DNA of 64,000 bases. It comes from Lophius americanus (taxonomy: Eukaryota > Chordata > Actinopteri > Lophiiformes > Lophiidae). The notes beneath the pieces were generated by a model that was given only the letters and a program-made list of their open reading frames with translations, was not told the DNA's origin and ran no database searches. Within the stretch, counting starts at the first letter, position 1. Each line of letters starts with the position of its first letter. This document shows, one piece after another, positions 41,840-54,200 of the stretch. Made by a program: the position numbers and the translations under genes. The DNA is taken from assembly GCA_037951165.1 (NCBI GenBank), contig JBBDHG010000030.1:765001-829000 (forward strand), read 5' to 3'.

Positions 41840-42308
41840 CCAAACAGGAAAACAACTGTTCTCCAATCACAGGTATGGCCGGGTTCATTGTCCTCATCAT
41901 GGAGCGTTGACTAATTGGCCTTCTGCTCCGCTGGAAGCCCCGGTCAGGATCTCCTCTGGACTCATCTGGTGGTCGGCTGTGCGGACGCGTCACTGCAGAG
42001 GGGCGTTGCGTCTGCGCCGAGGTGATCCCCCGGTTTAAAAGCGCACAAGTCCTGTGTCCGGCGGAGCAGTGCGTCACAGCAGAGCTAGGATCCCCTCAGA
42101 TCTGCCACGGCCACGAAAACAGCTTCTCCTGGAGATTGGTCATGATCCTGACCTCCATGTTTCACTTTTCGTAGATTCATTTTTCCATTTTGGATGCGAC
42201 TCTTTGGCCCAGCTTTTCCCTCAGCTTTTCCCTCTTTCTTTCTTTTCACACTTTCATTCTCGTTTTTAATTTGCGGCGAAACAACAGAGCAGCGCAACAG
42301 CTGGGGAC
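41840..42308 (+). promoter_or_regulatory. NFATC1 P1 upstream promoter region
   Basis: NFAT cores: GGAAAA at 41847-41852 (+); TTTTCC (minus-strand GGAAAA) at 42181-42186, 42214-42219 and 42226-42231. The last two lie in a perfect 12-bp tandem duplication (agcttttccctc at 42211 and 42223). CCAAT at 41863-41867; CRE-like TGCGTCAC at 42070-42077. Parts are CpG-rich. Mammalian NFATC1 P1 is known to be autoregulated through NFAT sites; binding here is inferred. Confidence 0.6.
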
Positions 42309-42316
42309 TATATAAA
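42309..42316 (+). promoter_or_regulatory. TATA box of NFATC1 P1
   Basis: TATATAAA, 84-91 bp before the ATG, predicting initiation near 42340 and a leader of about 60 nt. There is no ATG between 42340 and the start codon, and an in-frame TAA lies inside the TATA box at 42313. Confidence 0.75.
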
Positions 42317-42399
42317 CTCCGCTATATGGAGACGGAATTACTCCCATCTGCTGCTGCACTCCCAGTCTGATCCGAGTTGCTCTCTGCGCGAAGAAGACC

Positions 42400-42418
42400 A
42401 TGAAGTCAGCTGAAGAGG
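42400..42418 (+). CDS. nfatc1: NFATC1 exon 1 (start codon)
   Basis: ATG in good context (A at -3) followed by KSAEE and one base of Asp7; donor gtaagt at 42419. MKSAEE matches an internal Met of human isoform A, which has 36 extra residues upstream. Here an in-frame TAA at 42313 and no earlier ATG make this Met the start for the P1 transcript. Confidence 0.92.
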
Positions 42419-45400
42419 GTAAGTCGGACTTTATTTCTCTCAGAAGCGCCTTGGTGTCCGCTGAGATCGCGTTTTATTCTAAACTACGCCCGTGTTTGAC
42501 ACTTTACGCCAATTAAGTGAATTAGTATAAAAGATTCAAGACTTTTCAGCCCTTTCCTCCTGTTTGAATGTCTCTATTCATCCCCGCTGCTGCGCAGTTA
42601 CACTCAAAAAGGAAAAAAAAAAAAGTCTTTGAATAAATTTATAAAAAGCATGGAAAGCATTTTGACATGCTCGATTAGGTTTCTTTCAGTCTTAAGCGAT
42701 TCTGTTGGTCTAATTTAATGTACTTGGTTTGGTTAAGATAATGTATTACTGTTCATTCAACTTAGTTACTTGGATTAGTTCCAACTTAATTTCTAAGGTT
42801 TGATTCAAAGTAGTTACTTGTAATGGTACCAACTTTATTCAATAGGGCTGGTCCAGCAACTTTTGCTGAACTAAAATTAACCTCTTTAATGGAGTTTGTC
42901 TTACCCAAATAAATTAGGTGACTCAACAGAATTTTTCTTCACTGTGAAAAAGTGAATTGTTCACTTCATTGGTAACATAATATTCAATAAATATTATCAA
43001 GTTGAAAATTTCAGCGGAAAATACAAGATTGTCATTTTTCTTTATATAGAAATTGACCAATAATTCTCTTTCTACAATGTGTAATATTGGTCTAAGAAAT
43101 CTTGCAGGAATGAAATGATGTCAGGTTTGTGTACTGATGATAAACAAATATTTATTTATTGTTTTATATTTTAGTTTTTTTAAGGTTAAACTGTGAAAAT
43201 TTTTATTTTTTTAAACAGATTGAAGCATATCAAAAAAATGGTATTTCACTTTGTTTTGACAGCTTAGGTGACAGCTTGGGTTGGCTATTTAATATATGGG
43301 TTTGGTTCATATAATATTTTATGTGATGATTCAATTAAGCCATTAATTCCAACTTAATTTATTATACTTGGTTGAACTTAGTTACCTGGATTCATTCCAA
43401 CAGCTTTTATAATGTTTGATTCAACCTTGATACTTAGGATAGGTCCAACTTTATTAAAAAAGGATGGTCCACCAAATTTTTTGAAGTAGTAAAATTATAT
43501 ACTACCTAATGGAGTTCATCTACCCCAAAGTAATTAAGTTGGCCGAGAAAAATAGTTTGGAGCTGAACAAAACCAATCAAATCATGTTGATATTCTTTTC
43601 ATGATGAAACAACGTGAACAGTAACACACATTAGGGTTTCCATACATCATCCATCCAGTGTAGAAACAGACCTGAACAAGATAAACCTGATCCTACCAGT
43701 TCATGCCAACTCAACTGAATCTTGTAAAAGTTAAATTGTTGAATATAATACAAGTTCTACATGATGTAATCATTTTAATCACACAGACATCAATTATTTC
43801 ATAATAAATCAATGTAACAGTCCATTTAAGGCAATAGCCAGCCAATGTTGATTTTTGTAGTTGTAGACAGTGGAGGTCCTAGACTCTGATCTAACACCTA
43901 GTCATACAATAATATGTTAGACAGAGTAAATCATTGTGAAATTAGTTCTCCGCATCTGACCATGACTGAAAACCAGTTTGCAGCACCTGTGAAACACTCA
44001 GGAAGGGTGAGGAATTGGTGTTCAGGGTCTTGGGTCCCTAAGACATATAGACTACAACTTTGCCTACTGCTCAACTGTTTGGTTGAGCACATTTTGAGTC
44101 ACCATTCTTTCTCGTAAAACGTGAGCCGCTTGACTGAAAATGACAGCGTGTCCGCATGTATATGCTAAGAGTAGGGGGCCAAGGATGGGGCCCTGAGAGA
44201 CAACTTAGGTCAAAGGGCCACCTGTGAAAAGCCCCTAACCATGGCTATTGAAAAAGTCAATTTGATAAGTGGGATTTTTAAAAAAAATAGTCAAATAGTA
44301 CTCTGAAAAAAACACTTACCGTAAGGCTAACCTAATCTAAATAGAATTGACTATTTTTTTGTGTTTTTAAAAAAAAAAAGAAGCTGCCACACTGATTTAT
44401 TTTCAATTGTGTCCATTAGGCCCATTAGGTCTATTTTTATCCCTCAATAAGGTTAAGGACAAATGTGTCTGGTTTAAGGAGGTTAATAGACTTCATTGCA
44501 AAATTTAGTAATAACAGTGGCTATTTTTGTGCCCCCTTTTCTTAAAAATGTTGTGCCTGGGGAAAACATTTGCATTATTTCCTTTGCTTATGTTGTACAC
44601 ATACACAAACAAATGATATTCAGTATGGGACCCTTCTTGCTGGTTTGGGGCAAGGTAGGCCTGCTCCTGTGAGTCTCTCATGACCAGAGAGTGCTCCCAA
44701 AGTAGTCAAAATTCAGCGTGTGCTAATCAGTATGAAGGCATTGTGGGTAATTTTGACGCCAGTGTTCATTAGGACCATTTGGAGCAGACCCTCAGGCTAA
44801 CTATTAAGCCGCCTGCTAATTCACTGCAGTCTAATTATAGAAAACAAACACATCAGTGCTACTGGGTCACACACCACAGGCGGCATTAAATGCAAACATC
44901 ATTTTCTTTTATAGCGAGCAGTCATATGGTGCTGCACTGATGTCATCGTCTTTACGGTGTGGCCCCTAACTCTCTGTAATTTACAGCAGACAGGAGCTGC
45001 GGTGACCGTCTGACTGCATGTGTCTGTCTGCAGAGGCTGCCTCCATCTGAATCAATGCTCTGCTCTGTGGTTGCATTCAGCAACTCATGCACCATATAAC
45101 CACAACTCCCATTCCCATGTTCCCCCTCCTCTGCCCCTGGTTCTTCAGCCTTTGCGTCAGACATGTAGGGCTTCATATGACCCAGCGGGAACGTTGGCAT
45201 GAGACCATGGTTGCAGTGTGCGTAGTATGCAAATAAACGAATCATGTCCCTCCTGTGTTTATTTTCGATGACTGTTATAATATGTACCCGGCCAACAAAA
45301 GCATCACTGGGTTTTTATAACATTACACTTTATGGGCTGCAGCATATGCATTAAGTGGCTCATACCTGGCAAAGTGAAGTGGAAATAAACCACCTGGTCT

Positions 45401-48400
45401 TGCCTGTGATTATTTATAGACTTCAGTATTTTTTTGCTCCTGTGTTCACGTTTCTCACCTTTTCTTGGAATAAATTGACTCACCCAGACTTGTTTTGTGC
45501 GTTCGGAGATCCCTACCAGATGAGGCTCTGAGTTTAACTTGTAAGGCTTCTTAAACAGGAAATATCCCATGCTAGATCTGGTAGGCAAGCTGTTCTTTTG
45601 CCATTAAAGACAACAGCTCTCAGAAGACTGGGCTTGGCAGCTGTGTCCCTCTCAGTAATGGAGTCAGTGAATGTGTGTTTGATTATCATGGTAACAAACT
45701 CCTTCTGTTTGCTTCCCAGATGCATATGGCTACACGCCAAATGTCAGTCTCTCCCTTCCACTGGGCAACCCTTGTCTTCCCTCCCAGTACCACAACCTCC
45801 AGTCCAGCCCCACTATATCCGTCTCTACTGAACCTAACAATTATGACACTCAGGATGACATGAGAGTGGCTGGCTTCTACTCATCCTCAAGCATCCGCCC
45901 AAACGGAGCCCCGGCCCTGGAGAGCCCTCGTATCGAGATCACCGCCTACGGTCAGTTTCCTGAGGATGAGGTGGAGGAGAGCAACCTTCCTGTGGCCAAG
46001 CGAGTCAACTCCATTGTGACGCTGACCCTCCCCAACGCCGATGGCTACCGCGACCCCAGCTGCCTGAGTCCAGCCAGCAGCGTCTCATCTCGCAGCTGCC
46101 ACTCCGAGGCCTCCTCCTACGAGTCAAACTTCTCCTACAACTATGATAACTCACCCCAGAACTCCCCCTGGCAGTCGCCCTCTGTGTCCCCCAAGGGCTC
46201 CACCCTTACGCTGCCAGGCGACGGCTGCACATCTGGCGGCTCCCCTCGTCATTCCCCCTCCACCTCCCCTCGCACAAATGTGACAGATGACAGCTGGATT
46301 GGTCAGCGTGGCTCCAGGCCCAATTCCCCTTGTGGTGCCAAGAGGAAGTACAGCCTCAACGGCAGTGCAGTGTCGCAAAAGCACTTCCCATACTCGCCCA
46401 ACCACTCCCCGAGAGTGTCCCCACAGACGTCCCCCCGCCTCAGCATCACCGATGAAAGCATGCTATCAAACACCAACCAATACACCAACTCAGCCATCCT
46501 GGCAGCCATCAACGCCTTGACCACAGATGGAGTGACTGATCTCGGGGAGGGAATCCCCTTGAAGACCCGTAAAACCAGCCAGGAGCTTGCTCCTTCAGTC
46601 TGCCTGAAGGTAGAGCCTGGAGGTGAGGAGCTGAGTCGGGGAGAGCTCTGTCTGGATGAGCAGCTGTCAAACCGCCTACCATTAAAGAAAGAGGGCTACT
46701 GCGGCGGATTTCTAGATGTTCCTCAACACCCGTACTCCTGGTCCAAACCAAAGCAATACATCAGGTAAGGATGGACCCACGGCCGAGCACACCTTACAAA
46801 GGAGCCTGAAGGCTTTTCTCTGTCCAAGATTTATTATAGCAAGATATAACAATTATTGTATTTATATATAATACAATACATTGTGTGGATTTAAAGATGA
46901 GAAGTTAATTTAAACATACACATATGCAACTTGTTCCTCTCGTCAGGCCAATTATTGGCCCTTAATCGAACTTCTAACCTAGTTTTTGCAAATTGTTTCA
47001 GCGAGTACGTTACTAGATTTTAATATAAACAATTATTTATGTCACAGTCAAAGGTTGTAGTGCTTATAGTGCTGAGGGATAATAGCAGATTAGACATGGA
47101 TCATTTTTATCCATTGGCTATCCAACTTTACTCTCTAAATGGAGAATCCTCTTCGTCCTATCCCACAAAAACTGTGTAGAGTAACATGAACTTTGTCGTA
47201 TTTCTATCACATTTGAGGCAGTAGTTATGAAATACTTTCTGAGCAAATGTGTTGATTGTTTTGTTTCATGGTGTTACTGTAATAAAAGGAACTTAAAGCC
47301 TTTTTTATCGTTTATCGTTTAAAAAAACTGGCAAGGATAGAAATATTGGTATTTTTTTATGTTCAATTTCAGACTTCTCACACAATAGGTACAATGTTCA
47401 TGACACTAAGAAAACACCATTTTAGGTCCATCCTGTCCATGGACACCAAGGTTATGCAAATACACCTGATAATAGTTGTGGAGCTATTTGAAGTTTCGGT
47501 TTGCCATTCAGGCAAGGCTTCACAAAAAAATAACCAAAGAGCAAAACCGGTTAAAAGGCTTTTGAAAAGGTGTGACTTTTCACAGTGTTCGCATTCTACA
47601 CATTCTACATTGATAAGTGAATCTAAAATAAACCTTCATGTCCATGTCGGACATGTTTTCTCCTCCACAGCCCTTCCCTGCCAGCTCTGGACTGGCAGCT
47701 GCAATCCAGCTCCGGGCCGTACAGCCTGCAGATAGAGGTGCAACCCAAGTCCCACCATCGAGCCCACTATGAGACAGAGGGCAGCAGGGGAGCGGTGAAG
47801 GCTCTTGCCGGAGGACACCCAGTCATTCAAGTATGTTAAACCATTGCTACTTAACTTTGTGTCTCGTTGTGCGGTTTCAAAGACCTAAAAATAATCCAGT
47901 GTTTTGCAGATTTTCACGTTCTCATCTTGAGGCCCTTCAAATTTTATTCGCAGCCCAAACCATACGTAGAGCACCAGTGAGCTAGACTGTTTGGTTTCCT
48001 GTGATGATTAGACCAGCACATGGCATAGCCATTAGCCTCCTCACTCTAACTCCTTACCTCATCACTTCTCGCCTCAACACTTCGCCCGCCTGCTTTCTAG
48101 CTCAGAAACAAAGACGGTCGGACCGGCGTGTGTTTCATGGTTCGGCTGTGATTTTATTAAAAGACGTCACATTTCTGAATGGAATACCATAGATATGCTA
48201 TTAGACAGACCAGGCCACTCAGTCACTTCCTGTCCAGACATGGGTGACTCAGACTTTTCCATTCTAGCACAGACAGTAAGAAAATGATGTTGCGTGGCCG
48301 GTAAGAGCTTAGTCATGAGATTTAACCACAGGAGCTCTGGTGGTCGAGTCCAAAGAGAAATGTTTTCTAGATATGTTTTGATTATAAACTCATCTGGTCG

Positions 48401-51150
48401 CCCGACCGTTACGCCACACCGCCGACCTCAGTCTCTGAATAAATAAAGGATCTGCAGCGAGGAGTCGGGTAAAATGAGCGGTGAGGTGGGCTGTCACTTT
48501 AACTAATATGACATTTTATTATTCACGCCACAAACGGATTTGGCGAGGAATATAGGAGTGGGGTATGTTCGGCCTGATTATCTGCCTGTTATGTTTTGCT
48601 TTGGCAGCATAGCTCAGTATACTTATATGAAACTTTGTGCACTGCTATTCCGGGATTTTGGTCATTTTGTTTTTTCTGTTGCTATGGTTACATTTTCGCT
48701 CATTCTGGTGGTTGGTTTCATTTCTGGAAGAGATCTCAAAAACTTCAAAAGTCAATATTTATCAACAAACTTCCTGAAAACAAAAACCAAGGACTGAAGT
48801 GTTGCTATTTATGAACTTCAAAATGGTCTTTTTTCTCTCTATTTTTTTTTCATTTCCATAGTTACAAGTTGAACTGAAGCTCATTCTGTCAGTAGGTTTG
48901 ACCCAAATGTCGATTTCGTGAGTTGAACTAAAAACAATACTTAATATTTATTCACTTAACTCTATGAACACACTTCTGCCGTGTATTGCGGAGGAGCCAT
49001 TTGACTATTTATTTATTTGGAAAATTAAACTTTATCTCAGTTAAGCAAGAATTACAATTAACAGCATCAACTAACCGATTCCACCTCGACAAGTCTTAAA
49101 ATAGAGGTGAGTTTCCTGCAATAAGAAAACATCTTTTGGATGGGGATGCAATTCTTAAATCCTCGGCCCAGGCACATGGCTTCATTGCTGCATTTCCCTT
49201 TAGCAGTAGTTTCTTCTATGGAATGATGTGATGTGATGGAGGATCCTGGGTAAATAAATACCTGCTATTTCATCACAATAGTTCTACCTACAGTCCTCAC
49301 ATTCGAGGACAAGTTTCATATCTTTGCTTTTCAATTGGATAAATTGTCTTTTGGCATGCATGCAGCTGAATGTTCCCGAATGTACATATATATAAAAACA
49401 CCCTTATTTCATACCTGACAGACCACCCACTGTGTTCTAGAACAGGACAGAGAGTTCACTCAGTTTTGTCAGAGGTCACCATCCTGACCTTTCCAAGGGT
49501 GGCTTCAAACCAGAGGAACATCCGTTGGGATAAACTCAGGGTTAAGTGTCAAGGACACTGCAGGGACCGGGGATTAAACCTTTACTACATAAAATTGACA
49601 TGATTGACTGTATTTAATATCATAGTAGACTATTTGTGCAGTTAGTAAACAAAGAATCCATGACTGCAACAAAATACGAATACAAGTTAAGTTATTTACA
49701 GTAATGATTTTACAAAAGCCTTGATGGAAACAACTATATTTACGCATTAAAATTTAAAAATGAATTTTATTTAAATACTTTGCTTACTGTCAAATGTTGG
49801 GTTATTTTGTCTAGCATGTTATTGTGATGCACCAACACATCAAACTCCTGGTAGACAATAAAGTTGTTTCTGATTATACTTTGCGGTCAAACCTGTAGTT
49901 TATTTTTAAGTGTAAAATATCCTGTTCACTATGTTCCATGGTTATACGTCTTTTATTACATATTTAAAAGACAGATAATTCATCAGGAAATGGGAAGACC
50001 AAAAAAGCCAGAAATGAAATTGAGCTAAAAGGAAGGATTGAAATCTGCTAATGTTGCTCTGTTTGCTTTGCTGAAGCAATAATCAAAGAGACAGAGCCAT
50101 AATAATAATAATAATAATAATAATAATAGGCCCAGTCATGTGACCCTGCAGGATGAGACACAGTACAGGCTACGAACGGACTTACCAGACCCTCAGCCCA
50201 CTCAATGATCTTTGTGTCTCTAACAAGTCCTTCATCTATATGATTCTGTGATATTATATTGTTTTATTGAGGAAGCAGTGCTGGAATAAGGAAACAGAAA
50301 TATTGTAATTGTATTCAGCAGTGAGGTAATGCATCTGGAAACTCCAACATGTTATACCATGAGGACGTGGTCCGTGTGAGGGTGCTAATGATTTAATGAC
50401 AGGAGTCCAGGTTCAGCCCAGCTGAAAAAGAGAGTGTGTGTTCTATTTAAACCTAAACCATAACCCCCCCGAAAAAATCTCCCCCCCAGCTACCGCCCCA
50501 ACCACACAGACTTCCCTTTGTTTAGGAAAGTTCCCGTGTGTACGGCTGACATCATCGAGCGTTGGGTCCTGCAGAGGCGGCATCGGCTAAACCGCACACG
50601 TTTCTGGCAGGCTGTGATGGAGATGTTGGAGGGGGCCTCAGAGAAGGCATCTCTGTGACTTCCTGATTACATGTTGCACACAGCGCTGCATCTGGGGCTC
50701 TTACCGTCACTTCTCTGCCTCAAACCAGGCCCAGACTCCACTGAGTTTATTCTGGATGGGTCCTTTTCTGTGGTAGACTCCCTCTCAAGCACCCAGCACA
50801 GTTAAGCCAGCTATTTTCTGTTCTTTCTCAATGCCATGGCTGCTGCCCGCCTCAACCGCACCCGCCCCTACACCAGTAGCAGACTGAAGTATGCCCCTCT
50901 GAAGTGCTGTGTGCAGTCCTCACCGCAGTTAATGCTCAGGGTTTCATGCTGTACTCTGGTGGAGAGGAAATGCCGTTCTTCACGTCTGTGAGGTCTTCTC
51001 TCTCTCTCTGGCTTTCATGATGGGCCTGTTGCTTCAAAACACACCCAAATAACTGCCTGAAGTGGATCTTTTGGAGCTGAATTAAAGTGCATCCAACAAA
51101 AATAGCACGCAAAGCAAAAAACATGAGAAACCCAAAACAGCGAAGTCCAT

Positions 51151-51200
<50 letters not shown>

Positions 51201-54200
51201 GCGTGTGCGTGTGTGCGTGTGTGTGATCATCCTCTCACCGCTGAGAGGGAGGAGGATAGGAATGGAGAGGGAGTCCCAGCCGCCCTTACCCCTCTCTCCT
51301 CCTCTTTGGTGCCTTGAGCAGCCGGAGTCTCTGCATTCCTCTGGTGGGTGATAAAATGCAGGGAGGGGTGGCTGCGCCACGAGTATCAAACTGCTCGGGT
51401 GGAGGAGCAGGAGGTTTACATGCAACTGTTTCAAAGTGATTTAATTGTATCAACAAATCCTGACTGTTGTCTGTTGCAGCTGCTTCATAAAGCAGATGAT
51501 TCCCATCACCGAGTGCGGAGGAGGAGAGGTTTGTTGATTTCAAGATTGCCACTTGGATAATTGGAGGTTTTGAAATGATGGATGATTGTACCGACACGAG
51601 CACAAGTGCCTCCAAATGTTTGGGAAATAATCACAAACATGTGAAATCATTCAGCTTGGGTTTTTGGATTATTTTTGTTTGCCTAGATAATAATTCAAAG
51701 CAGATAATAAGCAAGCTGTTAGTAATTACAGTTTGAAAGTAACCGTGTGAGCGGGCTACCTCACTTCATCACACTCCTTCCTGCTGCCTAAATAAACAGC
51801 ATTGCTAGGCAGCGACCCATTTCCTTACACAAATATACAGGCTTTTGCAGGCTCTTGACCCGGACAGGATCCTCCTCTGAATCACATGTTGTTCCTCGCT
51901 GCCGCCCTCAGCCTTTCACTCTCGGTACGGGTACTCCTTACCATGAGCGCTCTTCGTACCTAAGTGAAAGCTGCGGTCTTCATTACAACATCTCTCTATC
52001 ACTGGTTCCAGCTGATCTTCTCCACATTGGTGTTTAATTCTGTGCGGTACTGTCTTGGTTATAAGTTGACGAGGTCTCTGATGGTGACGTCTATTCATGC
52101 TTCCTATTTAATGTTCATATCCCTTACTTGAGTAAAAGTACTAATACCAAAGTTTGAAAATACTCCACTACAAGTAAAAGTCATACACTCAAAACTTTAG
52201 TATGAAAGGATTAACAGCTTAATTTACTTTAAATATCCACAGAAAAGTACTCCCGGGCAGGAAAATGGTCTTTCTCTGTGTTTCAGATTCTGAGATCATA
52301 TAGCATGTTTATTGATTCATATACCTGTTGTCAATGTTAATAGTATCGGACAGTTATGAAGTCCTGTACCGAAGTACACACTTGAGCTTGTTTTATATTA
52401 TATAGAATGTTTCTGTATTAATATTTCCTCTTCATTGAGGTAATCAAATTACTTGATGATGTGCAGTAGTTTCATCTAAAAGATCCTCAAATGTCTTCTG
52501 TCAGAAAAATTTATTGGAGTATAGAGTACAATATTTCCCTTTGGGATTTGTGGATCCCAGAACCAGTGTGCATTGCCTGTTCAGCAGGTCCATGTGCTCT
52601 GCTTTGCTACCTCCCCAATCCCCATCCGAGCGGGTGGTGAGCCTACAGGTTGGCGGCTTAATATTTTGAACAGATCAATGAATGGATTTGAGAGCAGCGT
52701 CCACGCTAACACAGACGGAGGGGCTGATAAGAACAATAGAGGAATGCAAAGAAAAAGCACACGGATCGCGATGTCTACCTGAGTTTGAGCCTGCATTCCA
52801 ATCATTACTGTCGGCATTCAGCATCCTGATAACAGGAGGATAAAAGAATTACAGTAGTGGTTCATTTTTATCAAGGGTTCATGATGCCGCCAACCAGATG
52901 GCAGTAAAGTAGAGTCCCTGAAGAGAACCTGGAATGACTTATTATTCATTTTGTTTTCTGGATTGCACGTCTCTCCCAGAGTGAGCTCAGGTCAATCAGC
53001 TGAACTCCAATGATCTGGGAGCAGATTTCAATAATGCCGTTTTGACTTTAGACTATTCTTGTTCTTCACAAAAGGCCCATTGAATCAGTATCTGTGAGAA
53101 AATGTGACCTTGACAGGCAAACAATTTTAATTCCTCTGCTTCCTCCCTCCATTCCAAATTGAAAATTGTATTGAGACATTTGAAGTCCTTTCAGCAAACA
53201 GTTGGGATGATCTGACTGAAAAGAGAGGGATTCACAAAAAATACATAAACTTGAAATACATTCGTTCTACAACACGTGATGGAGGGACGTATGTGATTGG
53301 TGTCATAGTTTAAAGATAACTCAAACGTTTTGAATGGATTTCAATAAAGTTATTGGATTATTGTGTCAATGTGGAGAGGAAGAGGTGATCTTGAGACATA
53401 TCCCATAGATGATATCTCACTTAGTCAAAGTTCTGGTCAACATGAGAAATGTCAAAATCATGCCAAGTTGATCAGAGGTACAGTGAGGCAAGTTGTGGCG
53501 TTTCCAGGGTCAAATTAGTTTTTTCCCTTTGTGGGTAAACTTTCTGAGTCCCTTCTTATAATTAATATATGATGACATAATATTATATGTCGCAACAAAT
53601 GTAGGAGAGCAATTTGACCGAGTGTGCAGTCTGGTTCAAGTAGAAAATGGGTTCAAGGTGGGGGTGGGACTGCACCGTGGATCGGCTCTGAGCCCCTTCT
53701 TGTTTGCAGTGGTGATGGACAGGCAGGAGTCTCCACTGACTAGGATGTTGGGAGATGATATTGTGTAAATGGAGCAGCTGAAAGAAGAAGACAGTTATTA
53801 GGTATTGAGGTTTGGTTCTGATCACAAACTTCATAATATGAACTAGAAGTCCGTAGAATCTGATGCTTAGTTTGATTTAATACATTCTTCGTTGTGTTTC
53901 TTTCAATTGTTTGACATTAAAATGGCAAGTATCTTCATCTTACTGCTGCCTGTCAGATTGTATGGATAGCATGAATAACTCTCAGTCAGTAGCAGCCGCT
54001 GTTCTTGGATTTCATTCTGCAGATTGGGAGGTTGAGGTCATCCCGTCATGAGGCCTCACATCAAGCAACACCTATGGAGGCCTGGGAGTACTTTAGAAGT
54101 CTAGGTCGAGCCCACAAGCTACAGTGAGAAGCACTTCTGTGCCGTTTCCAGCTCCGTGTGCCAGGATCATTTTACTGATAAAAATCAGAGCGGGATCACT

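Larger units (their letters stand above)
42419..45719 (+). other. NFATC1 intron 1, 3.3 kb
   Basis: Holds two related AT-rich repeats (42720-42955 and 43325-43565), repeat R5 (44035-44290) and an octamer next to an NFAT core (44561-44575). Mammalian NFATC1 has a second promoter and an endocardial enhancer in intron 1. I searched for an isoform-B first exon (MTGLEDQEFD-like) and did not find one. 44870-45250 is complex sequence without an identified repeat. Confidence 0.65.

Noticed and set aside
45020..45245. Alternative NFATC1 first exon (isoform B) near exon 2
   Set aside because: No frame gives an MTGLEDQEFD-like acidic start with a usable donor in the correct phase.
51015..51434. 139-codon minus-strand frame through (CA)n
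   Set aside because: Depends on a microsatellite; no recognisable protein.
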